From Phoronis australis (lineage: Eukaryota > Phoronida > Phoronidae): a DNA stretch of 64,000 nt. Location of the stretch: NCBI GenBank assembly GCA_002633005.1, contig NMRA01000451.1, positions 292,892 through 356,891 of the forward strand, written 5' to 3'. The position numbers and the translations under genes were made by a program. Below are positions 1 to 11,454 of this stretch, one piece after another (position 1 is the stretch's first letter; the number at the start of each line of letters is the position of its first letter). The notes beneath the pieces were generated by a model. The model was not told the origin of the DNA. It searched no databases and was given only the letters and a program-made list of their open reading frames with translations.

Positions 1-103
1 CAAGAACACAAGGTTATCGCAGACACATGGCACGTTTTAGAATGAGTGTCATAGGATGATGCGGAATGAGTCAGCGTCTAATGTTATAGCCTGCTTTGTA
101 TCG

Positions 104-406
104 CAGGGGCGGATCCAGGATTTTGAGTTAGGGGGAGCCAGGGCACAGGAATAACCAGAATTTCGCCACATGCACGCAGCCTGCCTTAAATGTAGGGATG
201 CAGGGGTCTCGAATTTTTGGGTTTGTGCACCTTTTCACTAAAAAAACGGTAAACGGGGTTTATTCAAGGCCTATGCATTCGCCCCCCGAACCCCTGGGTG
301 CACGCCTATGCTACTCAGCAATTCGGGCCCGGACTCTCAAATGGTATCTGGTAGAATTTTAGGGGGGCGTGGCCTCCTTGCCCCCTCCCCCCTGAATCTG
401 CCACTG
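104..406. mobile_element. MITE, CAGTGGCGGA family, with TATCG target duplication
   Basis: The left end reads CAGGGGCGGATCCAGGATTT and the right end is its imperfect inverse, closing in CTGAATCTGCCACTG. The element is flanked by TATCG at 99-103 and again at 407-411. The interior is rich in runs of G and C and has no coding capacity. The 5-bp duplication and CAG...CTG ends suit a non-autonomous hAT-type element; the superfamily is an inference. Confidence 0.8.
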
Positions 407-1247
407 TATCGCCTGCTTGACCAGTCAGAAAAAATGTGATCTATTGCTCCCCGGATCAAGTGATTAGATTTTACAATTTATAGATGTAGTTGCATCGACT
501 GGAACCTTCCCACGGCTTAAAGTTATGTAAGACCCTAGAAATTATGTCCAAATTGGGTTAACTTCGGAACAGAAATATCCGATCGGACTCCTATGTAACT
601 TTTAGATACTGCGTATAATTCGTTATTCTCCAAATTCTGTAAATAGGGATTGCTTTGGGGTTTGAAATCTCCCATTCTCATGTGAAGAGTTATCAAAAAT
701 TGTATAAAACGAAAATGAAACAATAATTTAGGAAATTAACAACGTTTTTATATTACATCTTGAGCTCTTATTTCAAATGAAATTGGATCATGGTATTGCT
801 GTTGTTGTTTTGATTTCAATGCACCTTTGTTTTTTTTTCGCTAAAATTTACTAAAAAGATATGTCACATGACTCACTTAATGAAAGATTGATCAAAAGTC
901 AAAAATAAATATACTACAGACTTTCTACTTGCAGAAACAGTATACTTTTACTGAGTTAAAATCTGTAGTTTTTGTAGATGTTTCCTTAAAGGCCTATGGT
1001 CCGAGTTATAGAAGAAAAAAACCTCTTAACGCCGTTTAAGCCGGTTTTTTGATGTGACATGGAGTTCAAAAAGTTATTAACTTTCAACTTGTGCAAAAAG
1101 TTTGAAAAAAATCGTTGTAAATACTACAAACGAATGAAATGTTTACAAAGAATTTAGTATCCCGACCGCTAAACAGATTATAAACATTACAACAACGCAT
1201 GCGCAGCCACAGATCTAGAGGTCAACAGAATTTATACAAATGGCGGG

Positions 1248-1787
1248 NNNNNNNNNNNNNNNNNNNNNNNNNNNNNNNNNNNNNNNNNNNNNNNNNNNNN
1301 NNNNNNNNNNNNNNNNNNNNNNNNNNNNNNNNNNNNNNNNNNNNNNNNNNNNNNNNNNNNNNNNNNNNNNNNNNNNNNNNNNNNNNNNNNNNNNNNNNNN
1401 NNNNNNNNNNNNNNNNNNNNNNNNNNNNNNNNNNNNNNNNNNNNNNNNNNNNNNNNNNNNNNNNNNNNNNNNNNNNNNNNNNNNNNNNNNNNNNNNNNNN
1501 NNNNNNNNNNNNNNNNNNNNNNNNNNNNNNNNNNNNNNNNNNNNNNNNNNNNNNNNNNNNNNNNNNNNNNNNNNNNNNNNNNNNNNNNNNNNNNNNNNNN
1601 NNNNNNNNNNNNNNNNNNNNNNNNNNNNNNNNNNNNNNNNNNNNNNNNNNNNNNNNNNNNNNNNNNNNNNNNNNNNNNNNNNNNNNNNNNNNNNNNNNNN
1701 NNNNNNNNNNNNNNNNNNNNNNNNNNNNNNNNNNNNNNNNNNNNNNNNNNNNNNNNNNNNNNNNNNNNNNNNNNNNNNNNNNNNNNN
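1248..1787. other. Assembly gap (540 N)
   Basis: Run of N bases. Long open frames crossing it are artefacts of N being read as open. Confidence 0.99.
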
Positions 1788-4700
1788 CTTCTCTTCTTCG
1801 GAGCAGTACCGGAAACAGCTGATTAGTTGCCGAAAGGTCAAACCGCACAGCATTATGGGCAACATTCGTTTGTTTTGATCACGCAGATTTTAAGAAAATA
1901 AAAAATAAAAGAAAAAATATGTACAGGCAGCAGATCGACCCCATACTTACGAAAAGTTCTAATTAAGTGTCAGAGAGTATGTTTCAATGGTTTTTATGCA
2001 GATTCACGATGTTTTTAAAACGTCTACAAACGGATCATATGACTTTAAATACCCAAACTTGTCAATAAGATCCAACAAAACCTTGAAGCTGTTCTACAAA
2101 TCCGATTTCCGGCAAAAAGGAAACGTTTGACTAGATCACTTACCGCTGTAAAACTGTGAGTGCTTTAGGTCAAAGGTTAAATTTTTACGGAAGGGGGTTT
2201 ACGTCTTCTTTCATTTTTTCTCAAAATGTATGCATTATGTTTCTAATTTACCACGCAAGTAATACGAGAAGTCCAATGGCGCGATATGTTACATCCACGT
2301 CAGCTAGTCCACAGCGACCGTACCTGCAAGTTTTTGTGATGTTACTCAAAACGTCAGTGTCCACGGTGACACAGAATAAAGTTCTTACGTAAAGCGTGCC
2401 ATAAATTGTGTACATTTTCTCCTGTTTAGACGTCTGAAATGTCAAAAACTCAACCACATGCTACTTGTCCTACAAATTCGGTCTCAAGGCTGCTCTCCAC
2501 GGGTCAGGACTTTTTTTTTGCGTTGTCGCAAAGACATCCGGAGCATTTGGGAGCAACATAAACGCTTCTGGCTTGGCTGACCTTTCCAAAAGTTAATCTT
2601 TCAAATTAAGTGCAAGTCATTCCCCGATTACAAATGGGTGTTGAAAGCAATGGTATCATGACGAGGGAATATTTGAAGTTCAGTTTAAGTTTGCGACTAA
2701 GTGCACCTTTAGAGACGCTGCTTCAACCACCATAGATGCCCACAAAAAAGAAAACCCGCTTAATGGTACAGTTACAGAAATATATAATTTTGTGTTAACG
2801 TAAGCTTTACAAAAACTTGTCAGTTATAAACTCCCGCTTCTTACCACAGTAGGAAATCCAAAGCGAGCTTGGTTGGAGTGATAGCCCTGGGAAGAATTCC
2901 ACATCGTAAAACCACGAACTGGCGGAGTTGTGCAAAACCCTAATAAGAAACTGCCACTGGTTCGACTTCTGCGCAATATGCGAAAATAAGCCCGACCTAG
3001 TAATTAGCTGACTTGTCTTCTCCGCGTATAAATATAGTTAGCCATAAGTACAACATAGACTTTTAGTTACGACCGCGACTGCCAGCAAACTGTCTTAAAA
3101 ACAGATTGTTATCTAATGTCTTTAATCTTCCCTAATTCGGATCGTTCCTTATCCCACTTACTTATCTAAATTAGAACTGCTGCTTTTATTCCGTTTTGTC
3201 ATTTTTGTGATCCATAAAGATTATTTGACGCGTCCAGCGACTACAATATGAGTCTCCGGGAGAGAGCTAATAACTGAAGTGCTTACTAATTCCACCAAGA
3301 GCAAACAATGTATAGAACACCGTGAATTAATTAATTAAAGGCTCTGAAATTAGATTTGCCCTGCAGTGTATTGAATTGCATTGTATTGCGTGTAGAGTTG
3401 AATTGCTATTGCATCCGACTGCGTGCTGGGTTCTAAGTTATTGTAAGTCCAAGACATATCTAACGCCAGTGGTCCATCACATGTGATGTGAATGCATACT
3501 GTCGTAGAACTAATGGCATACCTCAGTTCTGAAACAGTGGTGATTACATTCTATACTGATGAAAGCTAATCCGCCGTGATAGACTCATAGTAAAGTAAGT
3601 TAAGACTGTACCCGCGACTAGTCGTAGTTATACTTTACTAGCAGAGATTGCAGTCATGTCAATACTACCCCCGTCTTTGCTGGTTCGTGGTCTATGTCAG
3701 ACAAATCGCATGCGTGCTCCTCTGTGGTGGAGTGTGGCGTGGGACTCTACTCCCGAACACCTCTTCAGTCAGTTATAAAGAAACAGTTGCTTCCCTGGTT
3801 TGTATTTGCCCATGTTTTGTAACTCACTTGGTAAGCGCATCATTGAATCGATACGCACCCAAATCTTTCAAAAATTCAAAAACCCAAACTCATTGAGTTT
3901 AATTTGGTTTAACGCCATGAAGGAAGTTAATATCGACAAGGTCACACATTTACACAAGCAAAAGTCGTTAAACTCATGGCACTGTGACAATTAGCCATAC
4001 TCGTGCCTGCTTACAACACGTCAATATCTCTGCGACATTGTTAGATTTAACGATTTTTCATCAGTTTCTATGGAGCGGTCCTAATCCTAGCTGGGCTGCC
4101 TATATACAGTTGGTAGTCGATCGCTACCGTGTTCAACGAGACGAAAATGTGACAAGAAGCCCAAGACGCAAAAAGCTGCACTTACCATGATGTACACGGG
4201 TTACTGCCTGCTCAATGGCAGACGATTCTCACCTCTCTCTCTCTTCACACATCCATTGACAATTGCGTACAATTGAACTGTTGTTGTTTTTGCAACGTTC
4301 ATATCGATATTGCATTAATAATGTATGTGGCACTTCTCGCGGCACGGTATTCAAGTGTGATCACTCAGGTGTTATCCTAGGGCGGCTTGGTGATAAGGAA
4401 TATGTCCTATCATTAATTTTTAGATTGACTAGCGAAAGTTTTGAGTTTCATTTTTAATTTAAACATGTTTGAAATTGAGTTCAAATGGACTTTTCATGAG
4501 CTAGTCGTGCAACAACTGAGGGTATTTGTTTAATGGAGTTTGCCCCCGGGACGCGTCTAGGCCTTGTACCGGCCTCGTTTCTTTTCTTCATGCAAAAGCT
4601 TTTCTGGCAGCACGTGGCATGTATGGCGTTCAGATTACTACGAAGCAGTGAGTCTGATTTGGCTTTTCTTAACTTTCCAGGTGACTACTCATGGCTTTCG

Positions 4701-7447
4701 GGAAAGATCGGAAGAGCGCTTTGCCACGAGACGCAAAAACCGTAGCAATTGCGCAAATTTTGCGCCAGCCAGCTCTCAGTCATTGTTGAAAACGATTCCA
4801 TGGCTGCCCCTCTAAATTCCAACTTCGATTTCCTAAAGCGCAATCTGTGACCAGCAAACAACAAACGCGCGGTACAAATTTTCGGTATATCGGCGCACCA
4901 AACATAGCCCATTTCCGCTTACCAGATTCTTCACTCGCACCCGTTGTTGGGGTCTGAAACATGGTCCCTGGATAGGGAGTTTGGACAACGGGTAGACCTA
5001 TGGAGTATTTTTACGCATGTGTGGAGTTTGGGGGTACGGACATGGAATTTATACCGTTGGTTCGGTATTTGATGCCCGGGGCTGAGGTAAAGAAGGTCAA
5101 AGTTGGACTTTGTGTGCGACCATGGAATCTTTTCTACCACTTTGAATGGGTGGAAAGATTTGCGTTGTCCTTTGCAATGCCAGTTGTCAAAAGTTTCAAC
5201 ATGGATCTAGTCTTAAAGTGACATATTCCGCAACAATAAAGCAGTAGTCAGATGATGAGCCACGTTTAACAGAATTACACGGATTTATCTCAGGCAAAAC
5301 TTCAAAATTTATTCTGAGCTGTTGCATCAAAAAGCACGTAATTCTTACTTATGTTATACAACACTGTGTCGGGTAGACCCGAAAGAAGGGGCCCATTAGT
5401 AAGGAGCTTTTGTGAAAGTCATCCTTTCGCAGGTTTTGTCCCAGCACTCCTATTTTGTAGGACATTTAGTGAACTGAATCCTTTCCTTTCATCTTTACGA
5501 ATTAAGCCTGGAGTTGTAGAAACTGATGATATCATTTGCAGCAAAACTTTTGTAAGCTACAGACGACATTTGTGTAGAACGAAAAAAGGGACCTCGTAGA
5601 GTTTCAAACTCCTAAGACGAGCCCTGTTGTAGGAAAAGTCAACCTTTCGCAGGACATTTTGTTAGAAAAATAACCTTTTCGTGTGGAAACTGGTGGTGAA
5701 TAAGTCACATCTCTAAGCGGTACCTCTTTCCATTTTCGAGTTACTGTACTGAGAACTATCTTGGAGTGATATGGCCGTTATTGTGTTGGCGATACCTAAT
5801 GACAGGTGTACAGACATACACACAGACAGCTAACACAAACGTATTTCTAATATGACACACAAAAGTGACTTATATGAATAAACCATGCTCAGACGATACT
5901 GCCCTAGGTGTCCTCCGACTACAGCCATGAACTGCTCGCGTTGGCTATCAAATAACTAACCTGTAAAGTTGCCGCACCAGCACATTTGGGAACTCAAAAG
6001 TCACTGGGTGTAGCATGTTAAGCTCGAAATTGTCTTCTAGTTTTGATATCTGTCAGTTACCATCCTTTTTACATTTCTGGTTATTATAATTGTTAATCTG
6101 CCGGCATACAAAGTTTTCGATTTGTGGGCAGCAGCTGTATCAGTTTTTATTCAATTTCTTAAGATGTTTGGTGAACAGCTCTGAATTTAGTCCTGTCTTT
6201 GTCAACCAAAGATGAGGACAACCGGTGTATACAAACCAACTGAACATAAAAACATGCTTTTGCAACCGCACACGTGGCTGGCGTAACATAATCCAGAAGA
6301 TAAACTAAACGTGGATTGACTTGTGATCACCATGTCCATTGTTCACAATGTCAATCGAGCCGGACAGTGCAATCGTGATTCTATATTCGTATCTCAAGAA
6401 GGTTATCCAAAAAGGAAACGTGTGCCTTTGAAATTATTGAGCCGCAAATGGCTCAACGAAATTACAGAAAAAGAGAGAAATACGACACAGTTTGAAATAT
6501 TGAAATACTCATACAAATCAGACTTTAGCTTTAAATGATCAAAAATATGATTAAATAATCTCTCATTTTCGAGACTGTCACCAGACTCTAATGCAAATAG
6601 AGGATGGATGCGAGACTAGGGATCTTCATATATTAATTCTCGCGTCCAGCAAATCACCCGGGTCCCTTGTCAAACGAACGCCCCCACGTTAATGAACTGC
6701 TTTCTGCTCTCAATCTATTCAGATGTCAAAAATAGGCACTTTTACTTAAATTTATTAGCAACGTCAATAATCGAGTCGCCCAATGGGATGTCTGGACATT
6801 TTCTTCATATCGATCAGACATAATGTTCATAAAAGAAATAATATTAAGTTTATACAGCCTATGTGGTGTTCATGATTGCCAACTTTACAGATAGTATATT
6901 TCTTCTTAGGCTAGTTCCAGTCGTAGGGACTAGCCGATTCCATTCTCTTCCGACTCGTGAATGATTGTAAGTTCTACTGAAGCATTTCTTTAATTTAAGA
7001 CACAAAACTTTCCCTGGAAAATCTGTTGTGCGTATCACGATTTTTTCAACTTTTCAGAATTATGGTGATCTGTCCGTTATCAAGTGCGTATAGACGATAC
7101 AAGATGGATTTTGTAATCTGGGGGCCCCTAATGAGCACGCCTCAGCCGGATCAACCCTGAAGAGTAAATCGGGCAATCAGAAGAAGTTGAAAATGTTTCC
7201 GTTTTATTCTTAACTTATAACTCTACTTCACAGAGTCTTGCTCTTAACATTTTTTCCCGAATATGCTGGTCGCCACCAATTAAGTTTCGGCCCTCAAGCC
7301 TGGAGGAGTACTTGTTCCTCTCTCCCGCTTCTTATGGCCCACAATCCAGTGGCGTGTGACGGAGCTTTGTCAGCATTGTAGAATTCTCTGCCCTCCACTG
7401 TCCCATTCCGTATGCTGGAAGTATGAGACCAATAAAATTACACTTTC

Positions 7448-7640
7448 CATTGGCGGATCTAGGATACCATAAGAGGGGCCCAACACGACTGCATGAGCGC
7501 ACCCAGCCTGAAATGAAGGAGGGCTCGGACTTCTGAGACCTTCTTGCTGAAAAGCAACTAAACGACTAAAAAACCGAGGAAACGCTTCTTACAACTTGTT
7601 TTGGCCCAGACTCCCACCCCCCTCCCTAAATCTGCCTATG
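7448..7640. mobile_element. MITE, CAGTGGCGGA family, with CTTTC target duplication
   Basis: The ends are CATTGGCGGATCTAGG and, inverted, CATAGGCAGATTTAGG. CTTTC flanks both sides (7443-7447 and 7641-7645). The interior shares the phrase GCGCACCCAGCCTGAAATGA with the fragment at 40455-40700. Confidence 0.8.
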
Positions 7641-9825
7641 CTTTCTATAGGTACGGTCCGTCAAGCGATACAGTAAGTGAACTATCATTATTGTTTCAAA
7701 TTTAACAGCAGGAAAGTCAGTCTCACATAGAGAACAAAAAGCGGTAGGCCCATAGTCACGTCATTTTGAGAACCAATTTTGTTCGTTGAATAAAGGCCAT
7801 CATACTGGTTCTCAAAATTCGGGTCATCTGTTAGTAAGTGCCCAAGCTGCAAATTTTAAAGTAATTAGCCTACTTGTAAACTCGTCACGGGTGAGCATAT
7901 AATTTTGCCCATTAAGATCATGCATACTACGTACGTTTTTCATGTTAGCAGCGGAAGTGTGGAACTAATCTGACAGTAGGACATCTCCAACTCAGCTGAG
8001 CCAAGATAATGTGCCATCAAGCCACTTAAATTAAGGTATTTTTAAGTTGCACCAGAATGTTTTCGAATATTTACGAATGTTGGAGACGAGTCAGAAGAAG
8101 TGTGGCACGCCACACACGGCCATAATTTTAACTATTGGTCGAGTGTCCAAGTAGGCCATGGCACGTTAAGTCTGTAATGCTGGAGAGGTCCGGGAATGTT
8201 TTTGGTTTTGAAATCAGTGCTGTAGTGGTAAAATTAGAGGTAAGTAGGCGCCCAAAGCCTATTGTATCACCTTGAGCACTAAACGTAACTTACGGTGCGT
8301 AGGCGCTACGTTCAAATGCCGAAAGGTGATTGGCTGCGCCTTCGTGCGCCTTGGCGCAAACTACTCAGCACTGTCTGAAAAATGATGTAATTTACCACAT
8401 TCTGTCGATATTTTCATACACAATTTTTTTAGTTATTAGTTGTTTATATGTCACGCTTAAGGCGATGGTGTATTTTCCAAACACGCCGTCGCTTCCCGGT
8501 TTTTCCTAGGCTCGTTACTTGCCGCCGTAGGATGCAATCGTCGTCCTGCAAAATACTGACTGTGGTATCTGTTCACTTCTTTATTGGATCTACCATCCTC
8601 TTTGAACTTTAGCATTTTAGGACTGCTCAGCAGAAAACATATAAAACATTTTTTTTTAATTTTCTGCAAGTCCAACAACTTGTCATTGCAATTGCAATGC
8701 GAAACATAAGCTTTGATAGTTTTTTCTGGTTATGCTTTGCGTAGTCTGCTGCACTAATATAGCAACCGCCAGGTGTCCTTGCATTCAGTTTGTGTTGGTG
8801 TACGACATATGCAGCCCATTTCCGGCAAAACATTGGAGGGGTAGTTTCGAGCTGACTGGCTTGCGAATTTACAACATTGCATTATAATAATGTAAAGTGT
8901 AAGTTTCTGAGAATGCGAGGTTCCTAAAATCATTCTTCCGTTTGTATGATTCATATAAAAATCACTGATGTCTACTTCTGTGTTTAGTGTAATGTTGGTA
9001 GGTCATCTTTTCATTACGTGACTTACATAACCTGGTTTTGCCCTCGTCTTAGTAGGCCTGTTAAGGCCGCTTAGGCCGAAGTTAGGCCTTGGACTTAGTC
9101 TTTTGGACAATAGGCAGTACCACTGTCGGAACTGGATCAGAAAAGCCTACTCATACTAAGGCTTGGCCTAAACAAGTCCTGCGTCTGTGCTGCGTAGACT
9201 CGTCTCATCCCGTAATTGCCCTTGCCTTGGTCTTGGGCCACACTCCGTACGCCTATAGTCATAGTGCCGTCTGAACACAAAATGGTTACGCCGTAACAGA
9301 GCTGACTGGTGTCGCTGGTGGTAATGTGATCAGCTACACCAGAAGTACCGGTGGTCTGAAGGGCTGGTTGTCTCGCTAACAGGAGCTTATGTCGATATGT
9401 TAGATCATACCTGCAATGTACTCTGTCGCAATTTGCTGAAGGTGTATGTAATGTCAGCTCTTTCTGATGGACAGTTTTCTAGTGAATTTTTTGTTCCTGT
9501 AAGATTCATCATGTGAGCTGGAGCTGTAGGTGACCCTAATTCTTACAATGACGCTTCCAACAACTTTTTTGTTTTGTCAGTTGGTTTAAAAGCTTTGAAA
9601 GAGCTGCTGTCAGTGATAGCTTTCTTTTGAAGAGGGATGTTTCTGGTTTTGAGATTTGTGCTCAGTTGTGTTGGTAGGAACCCCAGCGGATTGCTACACT
9701 TGGAAGCCTATGATATTGTTAAGGTAGCCCTGTAGGCAAGTGCTTCAGCCAGGCTGTGGTGTGAAGGCTAATAGCCTATTACAGCATCCCCCCCCTCCCG
9801 GTTGATCCCAACTTGTTCGTTAGCT

Positions 9826-10490
9826 ATAGCCCAACAACAAGTTGGGAAGATGACCCCTGAGGCCAATATCTTACACGACTGATTAACTCCATTATGGCAT
9901 TTATGGTTGTAGGGCCAGGTCTCTTTTGTTTGATAATTGTTCTGTTCTCCAATAAGATCGTATCTAGCCTGACTTGGCTGTGCTGTTAAAAATATAAGTT
10001 AAGTTACCGGTATAACATTATTTGAACGTAAACCAATAGCATTTCTGAATTCCTCGTCAAATGCTGATCATGTTTAGTTTTTGAATTGCCAAAATCTTCC
10101 AACTACAACCGAAGTTAGGACAATCTATTCTTTCCGAATTCATTATGGCGTTTTCCCGTTGCTCCCAACTTGTTTGATTCTATAGCCCAACAACAAGTTG
10201 GGAAGTTTACCCCTGTAGCCAATATCTTACACGACTGATTAACTCCATTCTGGCATTCATGGTTGGAGGGGCAGCTCTCTTTTGTTCGATAATTGTTCTA
10301 ATCTTCAATAAGATCGTATCTAGCCTGACTGGGGTGTGCTATTAAAAATAAAAAAGTTAAGTTATAACATACTTGAACATAAACCAATAGCATTTCTGAA
10401 ATCCTTGTCAAATAGTGCTCATGTTTAGTTTTTGAATCGCCAAAATCGCCCAACTGCAACCGAAGTTACGATAATCTATTCTTTCCGAAT
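9826..10490. repeat. Tandem duplication, about 356-bp period
   Basis: The stretch beginning ATAGCCCAACAACAAGTTGG at 9826 recurs at 10182 and stays alignable for roughly 300 bases (shared phrase AATATCTTACACGACTGATT). Each copy is preceded by the inverse word CCCAACTTGTT, giving an 11-bp stem around a short loop. The copies differ by scattered substitutions and small indels, so the duplication is not recent. Confidence 0.8.
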
Positions 10491-10491
10491 G

Positions 10492-10860
10492 TACCAATTC
10501 ACTCTGGATTTGACGGTGTTCACACGTGGTCTGTAATAAGCCTGGTAGATAATTGGCCTGCCTGTTGTCATACCAGACAAAAGAAAGTGCTTGGCAGTTA
10601 ACAAAGAAGCTAGATGTTGTCACACGCTCGCAACCCCCTTCGTCTGGTAAAGTCACTGAATGGAAAAACGCTGTCATGTTACCAATTCGCTCTGGGTTTG
10701 ACTATGTACACATGTGGTCTGTAATAAGCCTGGTAGATAATTGGCCTGCCTGTTGTCATACCAGACAAAAGACTGTGCTTGGCAGTTAACAAAGGAGCTA
10801 GATGTTATTACACGCTCACAACCTTCTACGTCTGGTAAAGACACTGAACTGGAGAACGCT
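10492..10860. repeat. Tandem duplication, 188-bp period
   Basis: A unit starting ACCAATTCACTCTGG at about 10492 is repeated at about 10680. Both contain TGGTCTGTAATAAGCCTGGT and a run over TTGTCATACCAGACAAAAGA. The longest ORFs here are produced by this duplication and show no family resemblance. Confidence 0.85.
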
Positions 10861-11377
10861 GTAATGCAACTCACTGATGCCTGGTTAGCCAGTCCATCTA
10901 ATATCATTAGTCTCTCAGAATTTTGTGGTCTTTTTTCACTGCTCCCAGCCTTAGAAATCACCATAGATACCTTTCCTAGCCTCCTGCCTGTCATCCCCAT
11001 TTATTTTCGGCGTGATCCCTCTGTGCTAGGCTCCCACGGCTTTGTGAACCTCCACTTGCCACAAAGTGTTGTTTCAATAAAGACCAGTCCAAGCTTTGCA
11101 TGACGCTCACGGACTTGTTGGTGATTGCTTAAACAAGTAACCTTTAAGCCACTCCTTGTCTAAAATATTGGACTATATTTTCCAGTCAGGTATTGTAGCC
11201 AGTAAATATTAGGTTCCTAGTCAGTGACCAAATCCCCTATTTTATGCTTGGGTAGTTGTCTGACACCTGCAAGGTAAAAATGGGGCATCTAGGTTTCATA
11301 ATGTTGACACCTCGTAGATTACTGTTGCTCAATATTTTATTTTCAGATTAACAGGTTGGACCTCCCTTGTCATTCAA

Positions 11378-11454
11378 ATGTTGTCAGAGTTAGTCTCGTC
11401 TATCCGTTGTCGTGGGTTACAGTCTGTTTTACATAACCAAATATATCCGTGGAG
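11378..11454 (+). CDS. DNAJC4: DNAJC4 coding exon 1 (presequence)
   Basis: ATG at 11378 opens MLSELVSSIRCRGLQSVLHN and the exon ends in phase 2 at TGG AG before GTGAGT. The next exon supplies the G that completes Arg26. No family similarity is expected in a presequence, so support comes from phase, donor strength and composition. Confidence 0.7.

Larger units (their letters stand above)
1..11377. other. Upstream region without recognised genes
   Basis: I see no exon with family similarity here. The longest uninterrupted frames outside the N run are under 125 codons and do not look like any protein I know. What can be described are two complete MITEs (104-406, 7448-7640), a 540-base gap, a diverged direct repeat of the word CATCCTTTCGCAGG near 5420 and 5640, a TTAGGCC-rich patch near 9050-9180, and two tandem duplications at 9826-10860. 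A 5' non-coding exon of the DNAJC4 gene may lie here, because the first coding exon is preceded by an acceptor-like TTTTATTTTCAG ending at about 11346. Confidence 0.6.

Noticed and set aside
1199-1878. Long frames across the N run
   Set aside because: They are open only because N cannot give a stop codon.
4706-4718. AGATCGGAAGAGC, identical to the start of a common sequencing adapter
   Set aside because: The match stops after 13 bases and the sequence continues as ordinary genomic text; probably chance, though a read check at this point would be cheap.
4960-5220. Repeated CATGGA(A/G)T words and a 73-codon ORF
   Set aside because: Spacing is irregular and no unit can be defined; the ORF resembles nothing known.
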